Positions 59,480 through 64,000 of a stretch of 64,000 bases of DNA are shown here, in pieces (the first letter of the stretch is position 1; each line of letters opens with the position of its first letter). Source of the stretch: Pythium myriotylum. Its lineage: Eukaryota; Oomycota; Peronosporomycetes; Pythiales; Pythiaceae. The DNA lies in NCBI GenBank assembly GCA_023091665.1, contig JALJCQ010000026.1:434001-498000 (forward strand), written 5' to 3'. Below the pieces are notes generated by a model that did not search any database, had not been told where the DNA came from, and worked only from the letters and a program-made list of their open reading frames with translations. The position numbers and the translations under genes are program-made.

Positions 59480-61102
59480 TCAGTAGCCTTTCTCGTCCGA
59501 CGTCGTCGCGACGGCATTTGTCTCGAGCATCTTTTCATGGCTCGCTTGCGTGAGTTCGTGAGCGCGTTTTGCTGACTCCTGCAGCTCCATCATCTTCACA
59601 AAGAGCATTTGCTGCTCAGAAGCGGCGTCATCGCTCTCGCTTATTGATACGCTCACTGCGGATCGCGTGCTGTTGAGCATAGCTTGCTGTAATAGTGACT
59701 CTTGGTACGATTCCTCGTGGAGGACGATGCCTCCGGCTTCCAGCAGACTCGCACGAGACGGTTTTTCCTCGAGCTGCTGTTCCACTGCGTCGCTGGCGTA
59801 TCCACTCGCCGACGTATCACTGTTGTATCCGCTTGCAGAGGCATTGCTGTATCCACTTACCGACAGGTTGCTAGGGGCCAATAGTTCTAAAGTCTCATCG
59901 TTGCCACGAGTTGGAAAGGTGTATGGCCGACTCGAGACCGTATCGAAGACTGAGGACGCCGTCGACGAGGCGTGAACTCGACCGCCGATCTGCATCTCTC
60001 TCGAGATCACGTACTTTTCATCGGCGGGATTCACAATCAGTGTTTTGGCGTGGACAATACACTTTGGGCAAACCGAAACTTTGCTCATGACGCGCTGACG
60101 ACCGACAAGAATGTTCTTCTTGACTCGACAGCTCAAGCAAACAACGCAATCACACACACGACAATTGCGCATGCTGCGTCGCGACGAGAAAGGGTTGGAG
60201 CTTTTGCCTTTGCTGCAGACCGAACAGCTCGCTTTAGTAGGGACCGAGTTCTCTGTCGTTGGAGGTAGCCCTGTTGCAATTCTGCGTTCCAGATTCTCTA
60301 GAGCGAGAATCGTCAGCTTCTTCGCCTCGGCCGACTTCATATAGCGGATCACCCCGTTCAGCATCTGCGAACCAGCAATCACAGTGATAAAATCCATAAT
60401 CTCCCCATAGTTGTTCATGTATCCTTGCGAGTGCACATCGATCATGCCTCGACCAGCATCGCGAAAGATGAATGTGTACCACATTGTACCGCGAATGACT
60501 TCCGGGAACTCAGGTACTTGTGGTAGCTCGACCGTAAACAGAGTGTGGTACCCGTAACGTCGGCCACTCGCGTCTTTGGAAATGCCGGACGACTCCAACA
60601 GAACCCAATCGCGGTCAACCATGACGCCTTTCATCGGGAACGGCGTGAGGATCCACTTGATACCGAGGTACCGATACGGATCGGTCTCTGATCCCTGCTC
60701 CATGTTGCTGAGCACGATCCCGTCGCCAAAGTCGACGTCCACGAGTTCGGCTGTCATCCGAAGCTCCTCGTCAGTCTGGTCGTAAGCCCCGTAGAGTGCA
60801 TCCTCGATCGAGCCTTCCACGCGACCAACGCCGATCATGCTGGGCTTGCCGTCGTTGTCGACAACAGTGCCGTCTCGTCGACGGTAGAGCTGTAATTGGT
60901 GCTGGGACTTGACATTCTTCCACTTCTTCGGGTCCACCTCCTTGCCGCCAGCTACGTAAGCCTCCTCTGCTAGTAGGCCGCGCTGCACTTGGCTGTGGCA
61001 GCACTCGCGGTAGAACTCTTTCTGCTCTTTAGTAAGATTGATATCCCCGAAATAGCCTCGAGGCAGCGGGAACTTGGGCTTCTTCGTCACTTTAGCGGCC
61101 AT
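59480..61102 (-). CDS. START-like/FYVE-related zinc-finger protein, subgroup E5
   Basis: 540 aa, start ATG 61102 (MAAKVTKKPKF). It is the only E gene on the minus strand. Standard E core: PLPRGYFGD, W-K-N-V-K, G-R-V-E-G-S-I-E-D, V-D-R-D, R-R-Y-G-Y, G-R-G-M-I-D-V-H, E-A-K-K-L-T. Zinc finger pairs CSVC, CRVC, CLSC and CPKC, with SSRRSMRNCRVCD before and within the second pair. The linker has tandem SGY-containing units (SGYSNASASGYNSD and similar, near DNA 59800-59865). The C-terminal helix is MMELQESAKRAHELTQASH. Its mid-START DNA matches E4 almost exactly in inverted orientation. Confidence 0.9.
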   Translation of the reverse strand: MAAKVTKKPKFPLPRGYFGDINLTKEQKEFYRECCHSQVQRGLLAEEAYVAGGKEVDPKKWKNVKSQHQLQLYRRRDGTVVDNDGKPSMIGVGRVEGSIEDALYGAYDQTDEELRMTAELVDVDFGDGIVLSNMEQGSETDPYRYLGIKWILTPFPMKGVMVDRDWVLLESSGISKDASGRRYGYHTLFTVELPQVPEFPEVIRGTMWYTFIFRDAGRGMIDVHSQGYMNNYGEIMDFITVIAGSQMLNGVIRYMKSAEAKKLTILALENLERRIATGLPPTTENSVPTKASCSVCSKGKSSNPFSSRRSMRNCRVCDCVVCLSCRVKKNILVGRQRVMSKVSVCPKCIVHAKTLIVNPADEKYVISREMQIGGRVHASSTASSVFDTVSSRPYTFPTRGNDETLELLAPSNLSVSGYSNASASGYNSDTSASGYASDAVEQQLEEKPSRASLLEAGGIVLHEESYQESLLQQAMLNSTRSAVSVSISESDDAASEQQMLFVKMMELQESAKRAHELTQASHEKMLETNAVATTSDEKGY

Positions 61103-61467
61103 CTTCTTGTGCTGTGGGAAACCCAGCGAGACGGTAAGTGACAGCTAAAGCAGAGGCGACCAGCCGATGCCAATGTCTCGGAGCCAACAATGATTCTCTA
61201 TAAACTAATGTGTATTTGTAATGCATATAATATTTATAACAGTTCAATCAGCGTGGTTTTGTTATCATCAATACACGACTTATCGTTGTTCACTCATTAG
61301 TGGAGGTTGTGCGATACGGTCGAGGACAACCCAATTCTCGTTCTGCTGGCGTGTGCACCTGCTGGAAGGCACAGAACCCACCAACACCATTGAACGATCG
61401 CAGGCGAAGCTTGATGAGGAGACCTTATATACTTAATCATACTTAGAGCCCTTGAGGGCTCCACAAA
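61103..61467. other. Intergenic region between E5 and F2
   Basis: 365 bp, AT-rich near 61195-61240. E5 promoter and F2 3' flank. Nothing recognisable. Confidence 0.5.
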
Positions 61468-62742
61468 CTAGGAACTGACCATGTTTCCAATGACCGGATA
61501 CGGATCTCTTGGGTCCACGGGAAGATCCTTGGCCGCCATAATGCAAATCTTACAGCAAGATACTTTCATGTGCTTGGGTCGTGCGAAAATAGTCTTGCGG
61601 ACGTGGCACTTCGAGCAGGCCGAGCCGCGGCAGATCCGACATCGGTCCCACTTCGAGCCGATCTTGGAGAGCTTGGTGCGTTTCTTGTAACAAACAGAAC
61701 AGATATCGTCGTCTCCGAAGTCCTCTTCATTCTCGTCATCGGAATCGACGGTGGCAGAATTAGCGGTGCGGTCCACGGAGATGTACTCGCCGCTGGCGAT
61801 CGAGCGCGAGCTTCCTGGTCGCGTGAATGTTTTGAGGCGTCTCTTTTGTTCCATGATGAGCCGTAGCGTGAGTTTCTTGGCCTCAGCGCAGTCGACGGTT
61901 TTTGAGATAGCCAACAGCGTGTCTGCAGCCGTGTTGTACGCGATAAGGTCGATCATGTCCCCACCGATGTCGAAGACGCCTTTCATGTAGCAGTCCACTG
62001 CCGTCGGGTCAAGCTGCCGATATATACAACAGAACATCATCCGCGCGCGCACAATGTGCGGGTCGGGCAGCTCTGGGAACCACGGGGCTTCGATCGATTT
62101 GATCACGTGGAAACCAAATTTTTTACCCATGCTGTCTGTGCTTGTGCCGACAAATTCGAGCACGCACACATCCCGGTTGCTGATGAGGTTGCCACCTGGT
62201 GTTTCTGTGATCCGCCATTTGATGCCGAGGTATCGAAACGGGTCCTCGTCCGTTCCCGAGTCGATTGTGTGGAGAACAGCCGCGTCCAGGTGATGCTTGT
62301 TCAGGAACGATGTCGTGATTCGCATCTCCTCGGTGGTTTTATGGTGCACTCCGTACAAGGCATCTTCCATGCTTCCCTCGATCTTCCCGATGGCCACGAC
62401 CATGGGCACAGGCTTTTGTAGTCCCATCGGTTCCGCATTCGAGTCGCTTCGATAGTTATGCTCGCTGCTGTGCGCGCTGCCCGGGGACGGCGAGGCTCTG
62501 GCGACCCCTTTGACTGTTCTCGCCACTCGCTTGTAGACTCGGAGGCGGTCCTTGGCCTTGACGAACTTCCATTTCTCTTCGTCGAGCTGACTGCGATCCT
62601 GGTGGCGAAACTCGATCTCCTGTTCGAGTGTCTTGGCAACGATCTCGTTCGCAGTCGCACGGTACCCGGCGACCTCCTGGCGCGTGAGCGAGACTTGCGG
62701 CAGGAACCGGTCAGGCAGTGGGAACGTCACGCCCGTCGCCAT
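61468..62742 (-). CDS. START-like/FYVE-related zinc-finger protein without C-terminal helix, subgroup F2
   Basis: 424 aa, start ATG 62742 (MATGVTFPLP). Core: W58-K-F-V-K, G-K-I-E-G-S-M-E-D at 119-127, S-N-R-D at 188-191, K-K-F-G-F at 207-211, and E-A-K-K-L-T at 287-292. An insert (residues about 78-110) lies in the same place as those of A1 and A5. An acidic run (DSDDENEEDFGDDD) precedes the finger: C348/351, C368/371, C376/379 and C397/400, ending CCKICIMAAKDLPVDP as in the D genes. The protein stops about 20 residues later, so the Ser-rich linker and C-terminal helix are absent. It is closer to D than to its E neighbours in core and finger. Confidence 0.9.
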   Translation of the reverse strand: MATGVTFPLPDRFLPQVSLTRQEVAGYRATANEIVAKTLEQEIEFRHQDRSQLDEEKWKFVKAKDRLRVYKRVARTVKGVARASPSPGSAHSSEHNYRSDSNAEPMGLQKPVPMVVAIGKIEGSMEDALYGVHHKTTEEMRITTSFLNKHHLDAAVLHTIDSGTDEDPFRYLGIKWRITETPGGNLISNRDVCVLEFVGTSTDSMGKKFGFHVIKSIEAPWFPELPDPHIVRARMMFCCIYRQLDPTAVDCYMKGVFDIGGDMIDLIAYNTAADTLLAISKTVDCAEAKKLTLRLIMEQKRRLKTFTRPGSSRSIASGEYISVDRTANSATVDSDDENEEDFGDDDICSVCYKKRTKLSKIGSKWDRCRICRGSACSKCHVRKTIFARPKHMKVSCCKICIMAAKDLPVDPRDPYPVIGNMVSS

Positions 62743-63619
62743 CGCGCGTGTGGGTGGTTCGTCTCCTCAAACGCAAAATGAAGGCTACTAACCGAAGTGT
62801 TGTGTGGCGAGAAAAGATGGCGCTCGCCAAGTGATGACTCGGAGGGAGAGAGAGAGAGACATGGATGAAGCCAGAATGCCATCTCATTTCGCCCAGGCCA
62901 CCTGGCTCGATTCTCAGAACGAGGTGAGACTGGGAGATGAACAAACTTTCCTTTTCGAAGCTGTGTCCTTTGGCACCCACCGTGAAATGGTACTTGATTG
63001 CGCTGTTCTGAATTAGGAAGGTCACCGTCGTCGTCACCACGGCTATTACGCAAGCCTCACGCGCAGGTGAGAAGCACAGGCGGATCACGCCGAGAGGCAC
63101 TTGAATGAGTTCGGTGACTGGTCACCAGTTCAATTCCACGAAGTCCCAAGTCTCCGAAAGTGAAGACTGTAGAGTACCAATTCGCTGAGGCGCAAAGTGG
63201 ATAAGAGTCAACTCGGGTTCGGAGCCTCTACGGGTGAGAAGCTAACGCTCCTATCCATGGGAAAGAGCATGATAAGAGTGTGCGAGTCGAGTGAGCAACT
63301 GTTGTTGCCGTTGGGAAGAGGCTGAAAAAAATAATGCTTTATCCGTGCCCAGTGGATAACAGTTGCAGTCCCCAAAAATTCAAAGTGCAATCGGACGAAG
63401 CAGCCTAAATCATGCGTCTCTATTATCTCGTCAGGATTCACTTGCATGTGATCACCGTAAACCGTCACTTTGGGTTCGCGATCGAACCAGACAATATTAG
63501 AAATTATGCTGGACACATTCAAGCGCTTGTCTCCAGTATCTGCTGGACACATTCGAGCGCTTTTCTGGTATGGGAAGAATCTGTCGATCGACGTCTGCCT
63601 CGGCTGCAGGTGGTGAGTT
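62743..63619. other. Intergenic region between F2 and the terminal membrane-protein gene
   Basis: 877 bp. GA-rich run at 62846-62862. A 33-bp near-tandem duplication lies at about 63507-63570 (both copies contain CTGGACACATTC[AG]AGCGCTT). The minus frame 63208-63675 has no recognisable domain. Confidence 0.45.
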
Positions 63620-64000
63620 TTATACGATGAAGAGCGAGAGGTAAGAGTGCATGAACCAGAGATACCCGACGCCAAAGAGCACGCGCTGGACTTGCACGGG
63701 GAAGATGACGACCGCCTGCACGATCACGCCCCAGAACCACATGAACAGGTACGGGATCGTGAGCCACTTCCACACGGGCCACATGCCGAGCGTGAAGCTA
63801 TTGTCAACGAAACACGAACACGACAAAAAACGTTAGTTTTGACAGCCCACAGATTCCACGTGCCCATCAGTCGCCACGTACAAGAAGCCAGCGAGCACCA
63901 TCGAGAGCAGCATGCCGTGGGTCGACGTCTTGGCGCGTTTGTAGCTCACTTTCTCGCCGAGATACAGATTGCGGTAGATCTCGATGTAGCTGCCGAAGAG
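63620..64000 (-). CDS. 3' end of a spliced multi-pass membrane protein gene (partial)
   Basis: It runs off the window. The upstream exon (64000-63882) encodes GSYIEIYRNLYLGEKVSYKR and ends LSMVLAGF-F. The last exon (63797-63620) continues FTLGMWPVWKW, then two further hydrophobic stretches (LFMWFWGVIVQAVVIFPV and VLFGVGYLWFMHSYLSLFIV) to the stop. The intron 63798-63881 (84 nt) has a GTACGT donor, an ACTAAC branch-type site and a CAATAG acceptor, and it keeps the frame. The end of a membrane glycosyltransferase is one possibility, because basic strands before terminal helices occur there, but I do not recognise the family. It is unrelated to the START array. Confidence 0.65.
63798..63881 (-). 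other. 84-nt spliceosomal intron
   Basis: GTACGT at the 5' side, ACTAAC about 45 nt before the 3' end, and AATAG at the 3' side. It is the only intron I can support in the window. Reading through it would give a stop. Confidence 0.7.

Noticed and set aside
63208..63675. Minus frame of 155 codons overlapping the terminal membrane-protein gene
   Set aside because: Its first part is the 3' coding DNA of that gene's last exon region in another frame, and the rest has no recognisable domain.

Overview
The window looks like nuclear DNA from an oomycete, probably from the Phytophthora / downy mildew / Pythium side of the group. The evidence is long intronless genes packed closely on both strands, one short 84-nt intron of GTACGT...CTAAC...AG type in the last gene, and above all a large tandem family pairing a START-like lipid-binding domain with a FYVE-related eight-cysteine zinc finger. 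That pairing is strongly expanded in oomycetes. I cannot name the species.

Layout. At 0.1-1.8 kb there is a convergent pair: a Myb/SANT-like protein with a coiled coil, and a BED zinc-finger protein. A small TIR element lies just beyond. From 2.4 to 33.7 kb, eleven START/zinc-finger genes lie on the minus strand in three subgroups: A (MKFPL/MKHPL start), B (MKIPL/MKVPL start) and one C gene. Subgroup B includes one gene cut in its zinc finger by a 5'-truncated LRR membrane-protein gene, one gene with a frameshifting deletion, and one decayed fragment. From 34.2 to 42.2 kb there are two genes of a multi-pass membrane protein family and a pseudogene of the same family, which is split by a deleted hAT transposon with an intact 8-bp target duplication. 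From 38.9 to 57.3 kb, seven plus-strand START/zinc-finger genes form subgroups D (FPLRDG/FPLREG) and E (FPLPRGYFGD). From 57.4 to 62.7 kb there are three minus-strand members: two divergent F genes and the fifth E gene. The 3' end of an unrelated spliced membrane-protein gene closes the window.

The START family has 21 gene copies here (19 look intact) plus one decayed fragment. The shared plan is: a short N-terminal PL-x-x-x-F/Y segment; a helix; W-[KR]-x-[VIPF]-K; a START-like core with a G-T/S-[IVL]-x-G-[TS]-[LIM]-[DE]-[DE] turn and an [RN]-x-R-D or [KA]-R-D strand; a terminal helix with [AE]-x-KK-[LI]; then four CxxC pairs; then a variable Ser-rich linker. In most copies a C-terminal helix of type M-x-x-L-[RQ]-x-[AS]-x-x-[AT]-[YH] follows. 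The zinc finger lacks the two histidines of the classical FYVE R-[RK]-H-H-C-R pocket, so canonical PI3P binding should not be assumed. By family the proteins should bind lipids and work at membranes in the cytosol; no ligand can be read from sequence. The membrane-protein genes are physically interleaved, but nothing in the sequence proves a joint function.

The array is evolving actively. I see near-identical blocks between otherwise diverged neighbours (B3/B4, E2/E3, and the inverted pair E4/E5), a chimeric junction, decayed copies and nested transposons. I recognised no rRNA, tRNA or CRISPR array.
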